Below, piece after piece: positions 33,441 through 48,100 of a DNA stretch of 64,000 nucleotides. The notes beneath the pieces are model-generated. The model worked only from the letters and a program-made list of their open reading frames with translations, was not told the DNA's origin and ran no database searches. Within the stretch, counting starts at the first letter, position 1. Each line of letters starts with the position of its first letter. The position numbers and the translations under genes were made by a program. The stretch is from Symsagittifera roscoffensis (Eukaryota; Xenacoelomorpha; Acoela; Convolutidae), in assembly GCF_963678635.1 (NCBI RefSeq), contig NC_087064.1, positions 7,541,671 to 7,605,670 on the forward strand. Direction: 5' to 3'.

Positions 33441-34325
33441 ATAGTTAAACAGAGGCATGATTGTGGCCTGCAAGCGTAAAGAAGAAGATACAGTCCTTTA
33501 CAATTATAATTTGATAGTACTACCACAGCTGTATCAAACTGAGTTATTGTTTCGCTCAACCTCCAGATGGGCCATCAGGACGTGGACAAAGTGTATAGAC
33601 GGATACAGAAGCGGTTCAAATGTCCTCTTTTGAAGAAAGACTGTGCAAAATGGAGTTCTGCAGGATTGTCATGTCAGCAAGCGAAGGACCCCAGGAAATT
33701 GAGATTCCCCCTGCAATCGATAGAATCGACAGGAATCAATGAGGTGGTACAAATCGATCATCAGAAAATCTGCATGACGGCCACGGACTACAAGCAAGCG
33801 CTGGTAATGATCGATCATTTCATAAAATAAGCAGAGGCGGTTCCCTGCATGTCAGAATCAGCGGAGGAGACTTTTGACCATTTAATAAATGTCTGGATTA
33901 TTAATCACGGCTGCCCGATCAGATTTCAGTCAGATAATGGCAAAGCTTTCGTCGGTGATCTCACAAGGGAGTTAATGAAGAGGTCGCAAGTGGCGCAGGC
34001 CCACTCGACCAGTTATCGCCCGCAGAAGAATAGCCTGGTCGAGAGGCAAAATTGCACACTAGTATCCATGCTATGGGTTTATTGCTTACGATACATGAAC
34101 GACTGCGATAAGCAGGTAATGGGCGCCTACAATAGTACTGAACACTCAACTACGGGAATCAGCCCACACATGATGTTAACAGGCCACAAACAATCTCTCC
34201 GTTTGACGTTCTTATATCCGGAGAACTTATTTGCGCGATGTGATAAGGAGGCAACAAGAATTGAATTATCTGTGCCGAAGGAACATGCAGCAGGCACAAA
34301 TCGGGGAGAAGGGGAGACTCGATAA
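33441..34325 (+). pseudogene. Integrase (module 1), DDE residues retained
   Basis: DNA-joining enzyme of the retroelement. All three catalytic residues are visible: QIDHQKI (first Asp, about 33753), QSDNGKAF (second Asp, about 33935) and SLVERQN (Glu, about 34040). The N-terminal zinc-binding region is damaged: MGHQDVDKV keeps one histidine, but the partner His and the first Cys of the C-x2-C pair (here AGLSC) are not there. One in-frame stop at 33828 and a frameshift near 33565 break it. After about 34225 the reading moves to another frame. Confidence 0.8.
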
Positions 34326-35168
34326 GAGGACCGCTGACGCCAAAGCTTACTCGGTGGGGGGTTATGTCTGGGTATGTCAAATAAACGAGGTGCACCAGGG
34401 TGGTCGCTTTTATCGATTGAGCACCGGATGCGCAGCTCATTACGAGAACATCAAACCGCACAATGCCTCATCGGAAGACTGGTGCATCCCGTCTGACATG
34501 CATGATGATGACTACTTGATGGTGGATCTCGCCTGTGAAGTGAACGAGAGATGCATAAGTGACAAGAACGAAGGAAATGAGGTGTTGAATGACCGTGATC
34601 TGCCACTGGACTTGGAATTAACTGAGCCAATAGAGGTCGATGACGAAACCCTATCATATGTCGAGGAGGACTGGAACTACACAAAGTAGACCGAAGTTGA
34701 CGAAGGAGTAAAATCTGACTTTCCCTTGACCACGGAGACCCGACAGAGCAAGAGGGGAAAAACAAGAAGAAATACAACTCGTACGGCGAAAATTTTGTCG
34801 TAGACAGGATTGTATTGGACGACGTGACGGACTCAATAGTGGGTTTGGACGAAATAGTGGTATCACAGGACATCGACTTGATCAATGACACAGAAACAGA
34901 CTGGCTCGACGATCTATCGGAACCGGAATTGGAGTTCGAACCTGAGGTGGAACAAATGCATGAGCAAGAGTTGACAAATTTACGGGTGCTTGAATGGCTC
35001 CATGATCTACCTGCAGATCCAAAAGAGACAATCTTGACGGTTCAGGATGTCGATCAGACCAGCATCAAATATATCAGTTACGACAAAACTGAGTCAGACT
35101 GGATCAATGGCCCCTTATGTGTTCCCGAATCCAACCTCGATCTGCTCAATCCTGGAAGATCGACGTAG
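34231..35168 (+). pseudogene. Integrase C-terminal region and acidic tail (module 1)
   Basis: Starts RDVIRRQQELNYLCRR, then a short barrel-like piece (GGYVWVCQ, GGRFYRLSTG) in which the usual GPY/F segment seems to be missing. A strongly acidic tail follows (SEDWCIPSDMHDDDYLMVD ... LDDVTDSIVGLDEIVVSQD ... NLRVLEWLHDLPADP) ending at 35168. A stop at 34687 and a one-base loss near 34757 break the frame. This full tail occurs only here and in module 6. Confidence 0.65.
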
Positions 35169-36258
35169 ACGTCGATGAGTATTTTGTCCGGGGACTGGGG
35201 TAGGACTCACCCACACCGAAATTCTTATGATAAAAAAACAATTGGCAAGGGAAACAGGTGAACAGGTGAACTGGAAACGGAGGGGGAAAACCCTAAAAAA
35301 ACGCCTTTTGGACAAATTTTCTAGTCATATTTTGACCTACCGAAACACTACTCGAACAACATTCTCGTGACAGACAGTGATTTCATACTCACAGAACGCA
35401 CGTGCGCTATAGCGGTAACTGCGGTTGTAAGATTTAAAACAGCACTAGCGACCGACTTCAAGAGGTAGTATAAGAATATCGAGTTTTTGTGAAAACAGAG
35501 GCCTGGTATAGGAGATATGATAGCGCTGCCCCCTGTTGCATCACAAATACTGGTAAAATACTTGTGTTTTTTGGTAATTAAGGCCACTGATAGGCAACAG
35601 GTGAACGCCGAGAGTTTTGTGGTGGCACTAACTCGACTCCGGGATTTCCTGGTTGAGAGAAGAGTGACCTCGCTGTCCTTGGCGGTCTATGATCACAATA
35701 GGGGGAAGCTATATCTTAGAAAACCGAACGCTTTAGTGCTTGTAATTTTTTCGGAGACGGACATAGAGGTCTACTTAACTGACCATATGCTGAAGCTATG
35801 ATTATAGTTAAGAGTTCTTTTGATAAGGTTAGAACTTAGGTATTAGGATTTTGGTTTCAGTAGAGGTATTGAGTATTAGGTTTTTATATGACAGTGTTGA
35901 TGTGTGATATTGGCATTTTGTGTTATAGTGTGCTTATAATTACGTGATGGTTATTTTTTGTGAACTGGGTTACTCCAGGTGCAAAAAGTGACAGTATCTG
36001 ATCATTTTACATAATCGAAGGTGAACGAACCATTTAAGAATAAAAAAAATTTAAGAATAAAAAAAAAGAAAATTTCAACTGACTGCTTCTAAAAGACGTG
36101 AATGATGTCTGAAGGTAGAGATAAAATAGCTTGTAAAATGGTTTTAAATTAAGACTCGTTTTTTAAATCGCGATTGATCGGATATTTGTTTATTGGAATT
36201 AAAATTGAAATTGAAAAGACAATTCCATACAAAGAAACTCAAACGAAAGATACCAGCT
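35169..36258 (+). repeat. LTR-like and leader block, copy A
   Basis: Non-coding or weakly coding block following pol, repeated almost unchanged at 51904-52996. Shared words include TTTTGTCCGGGGACTGGGG, ACGCACGTGCGCTATAGCGG and TGAACTGGGTTACTCCAGG. Position between pol (left) and, in copy B, the gag leader (right) makes an LTR likely. Exact TG..CA ends, primer-binding site and polypurine tract could not be fixed. At 36258 the leader stops abruptly (CCAGCTCT) and joins linker sequence (GAAAGTGGTCGAG). Confidence 0.55.
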
Positions 36259-38750
36259 CTGAAAGTGGTCGAGATGCGGCATTGTCCGAGGAGTCAGGTT
36301 TCATCGGGCCCGGCTAGGATGATTTGTCCGGGGAGTCAATGCCAGGACAACCGAGGGACAGAATTTTGTCCGGGGAGTCGAGAAGCCTGAAGAACAAGTC
36401 TGAAAGCGTTTGTGTAGATTCCATCAGCTCGAGTGATGGTTAGAAATCTCAATCCTGGGGGAACGTGTCTGAGTTTACATCCATTTCAGATGAGTCGGAG
36501 ATAACGATTCATTCTTTGTTAGTGGAATGGAAGCAGCGCGGGTTGGACAGAGAAAGACATCATGACCCAGACAGGGACAGATATAAATCCGATGAGCAAG
36601 GCACTGTAGCAGACGAACTTGAGTTTATTGCAGTGTCGAAGCTTTCGACTATATTACTTCCGCATGCTACTGTCGTCCGTACCAACCTGGAACCTTTGGA
36701 GCAAGAGGCGACACCTTTAAAATAGATATTGTGTGTTAAAATGATGGACGACGACGATGCTCCGGAAATAGTTAGAGGACAATTAAAGGTGATAAAGACA
36801 CATTTGAAAACCAGGTACCGACTGTCGTATCTTTTATGGCCTCAGCAAAATGATAGGATGACGAGCAATTTGAAGAAATGGATAGAAAATGGAGAAAACG
36901 GAGAAGAGATGGATAGAAAACGGAGAAAATAGCCATAAGCTCCTAAAGCAATTTAACATCAAGAGAAAGGATTTGTTATACTTGAACAGAGGCATGATTG
37001 TGGCCTGAAAGCGTAAAGAAGAAGATACAGTCCTTTACAATTATAATTTGATAGTACTACCACAGCTGTATCAAACTGATTTATTGTTTCGCTCAACCGA
37101 CCAGATGGGCCATCAAGCCGTGGACAAAGTGTATAGACGGATACAGAAGCGGTTCAAATGTCCTGGCTTGAAGAAAGACTGTGCAAAATGGAGTTCCGCA
37201 GGATTGTCATGTCAGCAAGCGAAGGACCCCAGAAAATGAGATTCCCCCTGCAATCGATAGAATCGTCAGGAATCAATGAGGTGGCACAAATCGATCATCA
37301 GAAAATCTGCATGACGGCCACGGGCTACAACCAAGCGCTGGCAATGATCGATCTTTTCACAAAATACGCAGAGGCGGTTCCCCGCATGTCAGCATCAGCG
37401 GAGGAGTTTTTGACCATTTAATAAATGTCTGGATTATTAGACACGGCTGCCCGATCAGATTTCAGTCAGATAATGGCGAAACTTTCGTCGGTGATCTCAC
37501 AAGGGAGATAATGAAGAGGTCGCAAGTGGCGCAGGCCCACTCGACCACTTATCACCCGCAGTCGAATAGCCTGGTCGAGAGGCAAAATCGCACACTAGTT
37601 TCCATGCTATGTGTTTATTGCTTACGATACATGAACGACCGGGATAAGCACTTGCCGCAGGTAATGGGCGCCCTCAATAGTACTGAACACTCAACTACGT
37701 GAATCAGCCCACACATGATATTAACAGGCCACGAAAAATCTCTCCGTTTGACGTTCTTATATCCGGAGAACTTATTTGCGCGATGTGATAAGGAGGCAAC
37801 AAGAATTGAATTATCTGTGCCGAAGGAACACGCAGCAGGCACAAATCGGGCAGAAAGGGAGACTCGAGAAGAGGACCGCTGACGCCAAAGCTTACTCGGT
37901 GGGGGGTTATGTCTGGGTATGTCAAATAAATGAGGTGCACCAGGGTGGTCGCTTTTATCGATTGAGCACCGGATGCGCAGCTCATTACGAGAACATCAAA
38001 CCGCACAATGCCTCATCGGAAGACTGGTGCATCCCGTCTGACATGCATGATGATGACTACTTGATGGTGGATCTCGCCTGTGAAGTGAACGAGAGATGCA
38101 TAAGTGACGAGAACGAAGGAAATGAGGTGTTGAATGACCGTGATCTGCCACTGGACTTGGAATTAACTGAGCCATTAGAGGTCGATGACGAAACCCTATC
38201 ATATGTCGAGGAGGACTGGAACTACCCAGAGCAGACCGAAGTTGACGAAGGAGTAAAATCTGACTTTCCCTTGACCACGGAGACGCGACAGAGCAAGAGG
38301 GGAAAGAACAAGAAGAAATACAACTCGTACGGCGAAAATTTTGTCGTAGACAGGATTGTATTGGACGACGTGACGGACTCAATAGTGGGTTTGGACGAAA
38401 TAGTGGTATCACAGGACATCGACTTGATCAATGACACAGAAACAGACTGGCTCGACGATCTATGGGAACCGGACTTGGAGTTCGAACCTGAGGTGGAACA
38501 AATGCATGAGCAAGAGTTGACAAATTTACGGGTGCTTGAATGGCACCATGATAAGGTTAGAACTTAGGTATTAGGACTTTGGTTTCAGTAGAGGTATTGA
38601 GTATTAGGTTTTTATATGACAGTGTTGATGTGTGATATTGGCATTTTGTGTTCTAGTGTGCTTATCATTACGTGATGGTTATTTTTTGTGAACTGGGTTA
38701 CTCCAGGTGCAAAAAGTGACAGTATCTGATCATTTTACATCTGATCATTT
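36259..38750 (+). mobile_element. Pol module 2 (linker part, integrase, tail with 0.8-kb deletion, LTR fragment)
   Basis: Begins inside the linker (equivalent to about 32731). Integrase keeps QIDHQKI, QSDNGETF and SLVERQN, with frameshifts near 37200 and 37410. At the tail the sequence jumps from GAATGGCACCATGA directly to TAAGGTTAGAACTTAGG. Compared with module 1 this removes about 818 bases with a TGAT match at the joint. It ends with LTR sequence up to CATCTGATCATTT, then the RNase H start of module 3. Confidence 0.8.
37776..38567 (+). pseudogene. Longest intact tail ORF of the array (263 codons)
   Basis: Open from RDVIRRQQELNYLCRRNT to LEWHHDKVRT and stop. Contains the GGYVWVCQ / GGRFYRLSTG piece and the whole acidic tail without interruption, but the C-terminal ~55 residues present in modules 1 and 6 are replaced by KVRT because of the deletion. 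It is the longest clean frame in the complex. The internal ATG is not necessarily a real start, since the family reads through from integrase. Confidence 0.6.
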
Positions 38751-41700
38751 CTAAGAGATACCGAAATGAAATATGGTGCACCGAAAGCTTATTTGCAGTA
38801 GATACTTTTGTGGAAAAGTATAGAGCCGACTTAGGTAGTGCTCCCTATAAGTTGCGAGTAGACAATCGAGCTCTCGCTTGGCTGAAAACCTATTCGATGG
38901 ATCAGAGCTATATCGGTCGCTGAACTGTACGCCTGTATGGCTATCACATGATTATAAAGCACCGAGCACGTGACAAACACCAAAATGCCGACAGCCACAG
39001 CAAAAAGACAGACTTCATATGAGCGATTGGAATGCAGAGATTAAGGATGGTTTTTCCTTTGTGGACAAAGACACCACTGACATGGTGCCACTCACCAGAT
39101 GGCTTGACAAGTCAGGGCATCCCATACCAGGACACCCCGAACTTCCTGTTGAAAGAGCAGCCGAGATAAATAAAAAAGTGTTAACGAAGGGTGATCCGGT
39201 TCCATTGGATTTGTTCGTTTGCTTCAACCTGGTACAGCAAGAACTTACCAGGCTAGGTATCAATAGTATAGCGCTGCTGAACAAAACGGACCATGAATGG
39301 AAGGAGACCATGCAGAGGCTGACCATCACTGAAAGAACAGAGAAGAGACCAGTAGCGATCCGGAGTCGGGTCGTTGAACGGGATTGCCAATCAATAATGA
39401 ACCAGCTGGTGAAATCGTTACCGAAAGATGTCCTTTTGAGGACCTCATACGTGGAATGTCAACAAGTGACCAAGGAGTGTGGCAAAGAGGCTTCAGTTCA
39501 CTGAGGCAAAAAAGGAGTACGAGCCGTGCGCGGACTGTTCGTCCGGAGATTAGATATTGTCTTGGGAGTCAAAACAGGAAAGTGGTCGAGATGCAGCATT
39601 GTCCGAGGAGTCAGGTTTCATCGGGCCCGGCTAGGATGATTTGTCCGGGGAGTCGATGCCAGGACAACCGAGGGACAGAATTTTGTCCGGGGAGTCGAGA
39701 AACCTGAAGAACAAGTCTGAAGGCGTTTGTGTAGATTCCATCAGCTCGAGTGACATTTAGAAATCTCAATCCGGGGGGATAGTGTCTGAGTTTACATCCA
39801 TTTCAATTGAGTCGGAGATAACGATTCATTCTTTGTTAGTGGAATGGAAGCAGCGCGGGTTGGACCGAGAAAGACATCATGACCCAGACAGGGACAGATA
39901 TAAATCCGATGAGCAAGGCACTGTAGCAGACGAACTTGAGTTTATTGCAGTGTCGAAGCTTTCGACTATATTACTTCCGCATGCTATTGTCGTCCGTACC
40001 AACCTGGAACCTTTGGAGCAAGAGGCAACACCTTCAAAATAGATATTGTGTGTTAAAATGATGGACGACGCCGATGCTCCGGAAATAGTTAGAGGACAAT
40101 TAAAGGTGATAAAGACACATTTGAAAACCAGGTACCGACTGTCGTATCTTTTAAAGCCTCAGCAAAATAATAGGATGACGAGCAATTTAAAGAGATGGAT
40201 AGAAAATGGAGAAAACGGAGAAGAGATGGATAGAAAACGGAGAAAAATAGCCATAAACTCCTAGAGCAATTTAACATCAAGAGAAAGGATTTGTTATACT
40301 TGAACAGAGGCATGATTGTGGCCTGAAAGCGTAAAGAAGAAGATACAGTCCTTTACAATTATAATTTGATAGTACTACCACAGCTGTATCAAACTGATTT
40401 ATTGTTTCGCTCAACCGACCAGATGGGCCATCAAGCCGTGGACAAAGTGTATAGACGGATACAGAAGCGGTTCAAATGTCCTGGCTTGAAGAAAGACTGT
40501 GCAAAATGGAGTTCCGCAGGATTGTCATGTCAGCAAGCGAAGGACCCCAGAAAATGAGATTCCCCCTGCAATCGATAGAATCGTCAGGAATCAATGAGGT
40601 GGCACAATTTAATTTCTTGAACATTTAATAAATGTCTGGATTATTAGACACGGCTGCCCGATCAGATTTCAGTCAGATAATGGCGAAACTTTCGTCGGTG
40701 ATCTCACAAGGGAGTTAAGGAATATGTAGCAAGTGGCGCAGGCCCACTCGACCACTTATCACCCGCAGACGAATAGCCTCGTCGAGAGGCAAAATCGCAC
40801 ACTAGTGTCCATGCTATGTGTTTATTGCTTACGATAATTGAACGACCGGGATAAGCACTTGCCGCAGGTAATGGGCGCCTTCAATAGTACTGAACACTCA
40901 ACTACGTGAATCAGCCCACACATGATATTAACAGGCCACGAAAAATCTCTCCGTTTGACGTTCTTATATCCGGAGAACTTATTTGCGCGATGTGATAAGG
41001 AGGCAACAAGAATTGAATTATCTGTGCCGAAGGAACACGCAGCAGGCACAAATCGGGCAGAAAGGGAGACTCGAGAAGAGGACCGCTGACGACAAAGCTT
41101 ACTCGGTGGGGGTTATGTTTGGGTATGTCAAATAAATGAGGTGCACCAGGGTGGTCGCTTTTATCGATTGAGCACCGGATGCGCAGCTCATTACGAGAAC
41201 ATCAAACCGCACAATGCCTCATCGGAAGACTGGTGCATCCCGTCTGACATGCATGATGATGACTACTTGATGGTGGATCTCGCCTGTGAAGTGAACGAGA
41301 GATGCATAAGTGACAAGAACGAAGGAAATGAGGTGTTGAATGACCGTGATCTGCCACTGGACTTGGAATTAACTGAGCCAATAGAGGTCGATGACGAAAC
41401 CCTATCATATGTCGAGGAGGACTGGAACTACCCAGAGCAGACCGAAGTTGACGAAGGAGTAAAATCTGACTTTCCCTTGACCACGGAGACGCGACAGAGC
41501 AAGAGGGTAAAGAACAAGAAGAAATACTACTCGTACGGCGAAAATTTTGTCGTAGACAGGATTGTATTGGACGACGTGACGGACTCAATAGTGGGTTTGG
41601 ACGAAATAGTGGTATCACAGGACATCGACTTGATCAATGACACAGAAACAGACTGGCTCGACGATCTATGGGAACCGGACTTGGAGTTCGAACCTGAGGT

Positions 41701-41956
41701 GGAACAAATGCATGAGCAAGAGTTGACAAATTTACGGGTGCTTGAATGGCACCATGATAAGGTTAGAACTTAGGTATTAGGACTTTGGTTTCAGTAGAGG
41801 TATTGAGTATTAGGTTTTTATATGACAGTGTTGATGTGTGATATTGGCATTTTGTGTTAAAGTGTGCTTATCATTACGTGATGGTTATTTTTTGTGAACT
41901 GGGTTACTCCAGGTGCAAAAAGTGACAGTATCTGATCATTTTACATCTGATCATTT
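38751..41956 (+). mobile_element. Pol module 3 (3,206 bp)
   Basis: From CTAAGAGATACCGAAATG (RNase H end) through linker (39019-39504, a 161-codon frame), integrase and shortened tail (41141-41773) to LTR fragment. In integrase about 120 bases are lost between GTGGCACAA (40604) and TTGAACATTT, removing the first catalytic Asp; QSDNGETF and SLVERQN remain. Shares the 818-base tail deletion with modules 2, 4 and 5. Confidence 0.85.
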
Positions 41957-44900
41957 CTAAGAGATACCGAAATGAAATATGGTGCACCGAAAGCTTATTT
42001 GCAGTAGATACTTTTGTGGAAAAGTATAGAGCCGACTTAGGTAGTGCTCCCTATAAGTTGCGAGTAGACAATAGAGCTCTCGCTTGGCTGAAAACCTATT
42101 CGATGGATCAGAGCTATATCGGTCGCTGAACTGTACGCCTGTATGGCTATCACATGATTATAAAGCACCGAGCACGTGACAAACACCAAAAAGCCGACAG
42201 CCACAGCAAAAGACAGACTTCATATGAGCGATTGGAATGCAGAGATTAAGGATGGTTTTTCCTTTGTGGACAAAGACACCACTGACATGGTGCCACTCAC
42301 CAGATGGCTTGACAAGTCAGGGCATCCCATACCAGGACACCCCGAACTTCCTGTTGAAAGAGCAGCCGAGATAAATAAAAAAGTGTTAACGAAGGGTGAT
42401 CCGGTTCCATTGGATTTGTTCGTTTGCTTCAACCTGGTACAGCAAGAACTTACCAGGCTAGGTATCAATAGTATAGCGCTGCTGAACAAAACGGACCATG
42501 AATGGAAGGAGACCATGCAGAGGTTGACCATCACTGAAAGAACAGAGAAGAGACCAGTAGCGATCCGGAGTCGGGTCGTTGAACGGGATTGCCAATCAAT
42601 AGTGAACCAGCTGGTGAAATCGTTACCGAAAGATGTCCTTTTGAGGACCTCATACGTGGAATGTCAACAAGTGACCAAGGAGTGTGGCAAAGAGGGTTCA
42701 GTTCACTGAGGCAAAAAAGGAGTACGAGCCGTGCGCGGACTGTTCGTCCGGAGATTAGATATTGTCTTGGGAGTCAAAACAGGAAAGTGGTCGAGATGCA
42801 GCATTGTCCGAGGAGTCAGGTTTCATCGGGCCCGGCTAGGATAATTTGTCCGGGGATTCGATGCCAGGACAACCGAGGGACAGAATTTTGTCCGGGGAGT
42901 CGAGAAACCTGAAGAACAAGTCTGAAAGCGTTTGTGTAGATTCCATCAGCTCGAGTGATGGTTAGAAATCTCAATCCAGGGGGAACGTGTCTGAGTTTAC
43001 ATCCATTTCAGATGAGTCGGAGATAACGATTCATTCTTTGTTAGTGGAATGGAAGCAGCGCGGATTGGACCGAGAAAGACATCATGACCCAGACAGGGAC
43101 AGATATAAATCCGATGAGCAAGGCACTGTAGCAGACGAACTTAAGTTTATTGCAGTGTCGAAGCTTTCGACTATATTACTTCCGCATGCTACTGTCGTCC
43201 GTACCAACCTGGAACCTTTGGAGCAAGAGGCGACACCTTCAAAATAGATATTGTGTGTTAAAATGATGGACGACGCCGATGCTCCGGAAATAGTTAGAGG
43301 ACAATTAAAGGTGATAAAGACACATTTGAAAACCAGGTACCGACTGTCGTATCTTTTAAGGCCTCAGCAAAATAATAGGATGACGAGCAATTTAAAGAGA
43401 TGGATAGAAAATGGAGAAAACGGAGAAGAGATGGATAGAAAACGGAGAAAAATAGCCATAAGCTCCTAAAGCAATTTAACATCAAGAGAAAGGATTTGTT
43501 ATACTTGAACAGAGGCATGATTGTGGCCTGAAAGCGTAAAGAAGAAGATACAGTCCTTTACAATTATAATTTGATAGTACTACCACAGCTGTATCAAACT
43601 GATTTATTGTTTCGCTCAACCGACCAGATGGGCCATCAAGCCGTGGACAAAGTGTATAGACGGATACAGAAGCGGTTCAAATGTCCTGGCTTGAAGAAAG
43701 ACTGTGCAAAATGGAGTTCCGCAGGATTGTCATGTCAGCAAGCGAAGGACCCCAGAAAATGAGATTGCCCCTGCAATCGATAGAATCGTCAGGAATCAAT
43801 GAGGTGGCACAATTTAATTTCTTGACCATTTAATAAATGTCTGGATTATTAGACACGGCTGCCCGATCAGATTTCAGTCAGATAATGGCGAAACTTTCGT
43901 CGGTGATCTCACAAGGGAGTTAAAGAATACGTAGCAAGTGGCGCAGGCCCACTCGACCACTTATCACCCGCAGACGAATAGCCTCGTCGAGAGGCAAAAT
44001 CGCACACTAGTGTCCATGCTATGTGTTTATTGCTTACGATAATTGAACGACCGGGATAAGCACTTGCCGCAGGTAATGGGCGCCTTCAATAGTACTGAAC
44101 ACTCAACTACGTGAATCAGCCCACACATGATATTAACAGGCCACGAAAAATCTCTCCGTTTGACGTTCTTATATCCGGAGAACTTATTTGCGCGATGTGA
44201 TAAGGAGGCAACAAGAATTGAATTATCTGTGCCGAAGGAACACGCAGCAGGCACAAATCGGGCAGAAAGGGAGACTCGAGAAGAAGACCGCTGACGCCAA
44301 AGCTTACTCGGTGGGGGTTATGTTTGGGTATGTCAAATAAATGAGGTGCACCAGGGTGGTCGCTTTTATCGATTGAGCACCGGATGCGCAGCTCATTACG
44401 AGAACATCAAACCGCACAATGCCTCATCGGAAGACTGGTGCATCCCGTCTGACATGCATGATGATGACTACTTGATGGTGGATCTCGCCTGTGAAGTGAA
44501 CGAGAGATGCATAAGTGACAAGAACGAAGGAAATGAGGTGTTGAATGACCGTGATTGCCACTGGACTTGGAATTAACTGAGCCAATAGAGGTCGATGACG
44601 AAACCCTATCATATGTCGAGGAGGACTGGAACTACCCAGAGCAGACCGAAGTTAACGAAGGAGTAAAATCTGACTTTCCCTTGACCACGGAGACGCGACA
44701 GAGCAAGAGGGTAAAGAACAAGAAGAAATACAACTCGTACGGCGAAAATTTTGTCGTAGACAGGATTGTATTGGACGACGTGACGGACTCAATAGTGGGT
44801 TTGGACGAAATAGTGGTATCACAGGACATCGACTTGATCAATGACACAGAAACAGACTGGCTCGACGATCTATGGGAACCGGAATTGGAGTTCAAACCTG

Positions 44901-45160
44901 AGGTGGAACAAATGCATGAGCAAGAGTTGACAAATTTACGGGTGCTTGAATGGCACCATGATAAGGTTAGAACTTAGGTATTAGGACTTTGGTTTCAGTA
45001 GAGGTATTGAGTATTAGGTTTTTATATGACAGTGTTGATGTGTGATATTGGCATTTTGTGTTCTAGTGTGCTTATCATTACGTGATGGTTATTTTTTGTG
45101 AACTGGGTTACTCCAGGTGCAAAAAGTGACAGTATCTGATCATTTTACATCTGATCATTT
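41957..45160 (+). mobile_element. Pol module 4 (3,204 bp)
   Basis: Same architecture and junctions as module 3. The linker frame at 42176-42709 (177 codons) is the longest of its kind. A two-base loss near 44555 (GATTGCCACTGG) splits the tail into two frames and is shared with module 5. Integrase lacks the first-Asp region. Confidence 0.85.
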
Positions 45161-48100
45161 CTAAGAGATACCGAAATGAAATATGGTGCACCGAAAGCTT
45201 ATTTGCAGTAGATACTTTTGTGGAAAAGTATAGAGCCGACTTAGGTAGTGCTCCCTATAAGTTGCGAGTAGACAATCGAGCTCTCGCTTGGCTGAAAACC
45301 TATTCGATGGATCAGAGCTATATCGGTCGCTGAACTGTACGCCTGTATGGCTATCACCTGATTATAAAGCACCAAACACGTGACAAACACCAAAATGCCG
45401 ACAGCCACAGCAAAAAGACAGACTTCATATGAGCGATTGGAATGCAGAGATTAAGGATGGTTTTTCCTTTGTGGACAAAGACACCACTGACATGGTGCCA
45501 CTCACCAGATGGCTTGACAAGTCAGGGCATCCCATACCAGGACACCCCGAACTTCCTGTTGAAAGAGCAGCCGAGATAAATAAAAAAGTGTTAACGAAGG
45601 GTGATCCGGTTCCATTGGATTTGTTCGTTTGCTTCAACCTGGTACAGCAAGAACTTACCAGGCTAGGTATCAATAGTATAGCGCTGCTGAACAAAACGGA
45701 CCATGAATGGAAGGAGACCATGCAGAGGCTGACCATCACTGAAAGAACAGAGAAGAGACCAGTAGCGATCCGGTCGTTGAACGGGATTGCCAATCAATAG
45801 TGAACCAGCTGGTGAAATCGTTCCGAAAGATGTCCTTTTGAGGACCTCATACGTGGAACGTCAACAACTGACCAAGGAGTGTGGCAAGGAGGGTTCAGTT
45901 CACTGAGGCAAAAAAGGAGTACGAGCCGTGCGCGGACTGTTCGTCCGGAGATTAGATATTGTCCTGGGAGTCAAAACAGGAAAGTGGTCGATATACAGCA
46001 TTGTCCGAGGAGTCAGGTTTCATCGGGCCCGGCTAGGATGATTTGTCCGGGGAGTCGATGCCAGGACAACCGAGGGACAGAATTTTGTCCGGGGATTCGA
46101 GAAACCTGAAGAACAAGTCTGAAAGCGTTTGTGTAGAATCCATCAGCTCGAGTGATGGTTAGAAATCTCAATCCTGGGGGAACGTGTCTGAGTTTACATC
46201 CATTTTGGACGAGTCGGAGACAACGATTCATTCCTTGTTAGTGGAATGGAAGCAGCGCGGATTGGACAGAGAAAAACATCATGACCCAGACAGGTTTCAT
46301 CGGGCCCGGCTAGGATAATTTGTCCGGGGATTCGATGCCAGGACAACCGAGGGACAGAATTTTGTCCGGGGAGTCGAGAAACCTGAAGAACAAGTCTGAA
46401 AGCGTTTGTGTAGATTCCATCAGCTCGAGTGATGGTTAGAAATCTCAATCCAGGGGGAACGTGTCTGAGTTTACATCCATTTCAGATGAGTCGGAGATAA
46501 CGATTCATTCTTTGTTAGTGGAATGGAAGCAGCGCGGGTTGGACCGAGAAAGACATCATGACCCAGACAGGGACAGATATAAATCCGATGAGCAAGGCAC
46601 TGTAGCAGACGAACTTGAGTTTATTGCAGTGTCGAAGCTTTCGACTATATTACTTCCGCATGCTATTGTCGTCCGTACCAACCTGGAACCTTTGGAGCAA
46701 GAGGCAACACCTTCAAAATAGATATTGTGTGTTAAAATGATGGACGACGCCGATGCTCCGGAAATAGTTAGAGGACAATTAAAGGTGATAAAGACACATT
46801 TGAAAACCAGGTACCGACTGTCGTATCTTTTAAAGCCTCAGCAAAATAATAGGATGACGAGCAATTTAAAGAGATGGATAGAAAATGGAGAAAACGGAGA
46901 AGAGATGGATAGAAAACGGAGAAAAATAGCCATAAACTCCTAGAGCAATTTAACATCAAGAGAAAGGATTTGTTATACTTGAACAGAGGCATGATTGTGG
47001 CCTGAAAGCGTAAAGAAGAAGATACAGTCCTTTACAATTATAATTTGATAGTACTACCACAGCTGTATCAAACTGATTTATTGTTTCGCTCAACCGACCA
47101 GATGGGCCATCAAGCCGTGGACAAAGTGTATAGACGGATACAGAAGCGGTTCAAATGTCCTGGCTTGAAGAAAGACTGTGCAAAATGGAGTTCCGCAGGA
47201 TTGTCATGTCAGCAAGCGAAGGACCCCAGAAAATGAGATTGCCCCTGCAATCGATAGAATCGTCAGGAATCAATGAGGTGGCACAATTTAATTTCTTGAC
47301 CATTTAATAAATGTCTGGATTATTAGACACGGCTGCCCGATCAGATTTCAGTCAGATAATGGCGAAACTTTCGTCGGTGATCTCACAAGGGAGTTAAGGA
47401 ATACGTAGCAAGTGGCGCAGGCCCACTCGACCACTTATCACCCGCAGACGAATAGCCTCGTCGAGAGGCAAAATCGCACACTAGTGTCCATGCTATGTGT
47501 TTATTGCTTACGATAATTGAACGACCGGGATAAGCACTTGCCGCAGGTAATGGGCGCCTTCAATAGTACTGAACACTCAACTACGTGAATCAGCCCACAC
47601 ATGATATTAACAGGCCACGAAAAATCTCTCCGTTTGACGTTCTTATATCCGGAGAACTTATTTGCGCGATGTGATAAGGAGGCAACAAGAATTGAATTAT
47701 CTGTGCCGAAGGAACACGCAGCAGGCACAAATCGGGCAGAAAGGGAGACTCGAGAAGAAGACCGCTGACGCCAAAGCTTACTCGGTGGGGGTTATGTTTG
47801 GGTATGTCAAATAAATGAGGTGCACCAGGGTGGTCGCTTTTATCGATTGAGCACCGGATGCGCAGCTCATTACGAGAACATCAAACCGCACAATGCCTCA
47901 TCGGAAGACTGGTGCATCCCGTCTGACATGCATGATGATGACTACTTGATGGTGGATCTCGCCTGTGAAGTGAACGAGAGATGCATAAGTGACAAGAACG
48001 AAGGAAATGAGGTGTTGAATGACCGCGATTGCCACTGGACTTGGAATTAACTGAGCCAATAGAGGTCGATGACGAAACCCTATCATATGTCGAGGAGGAC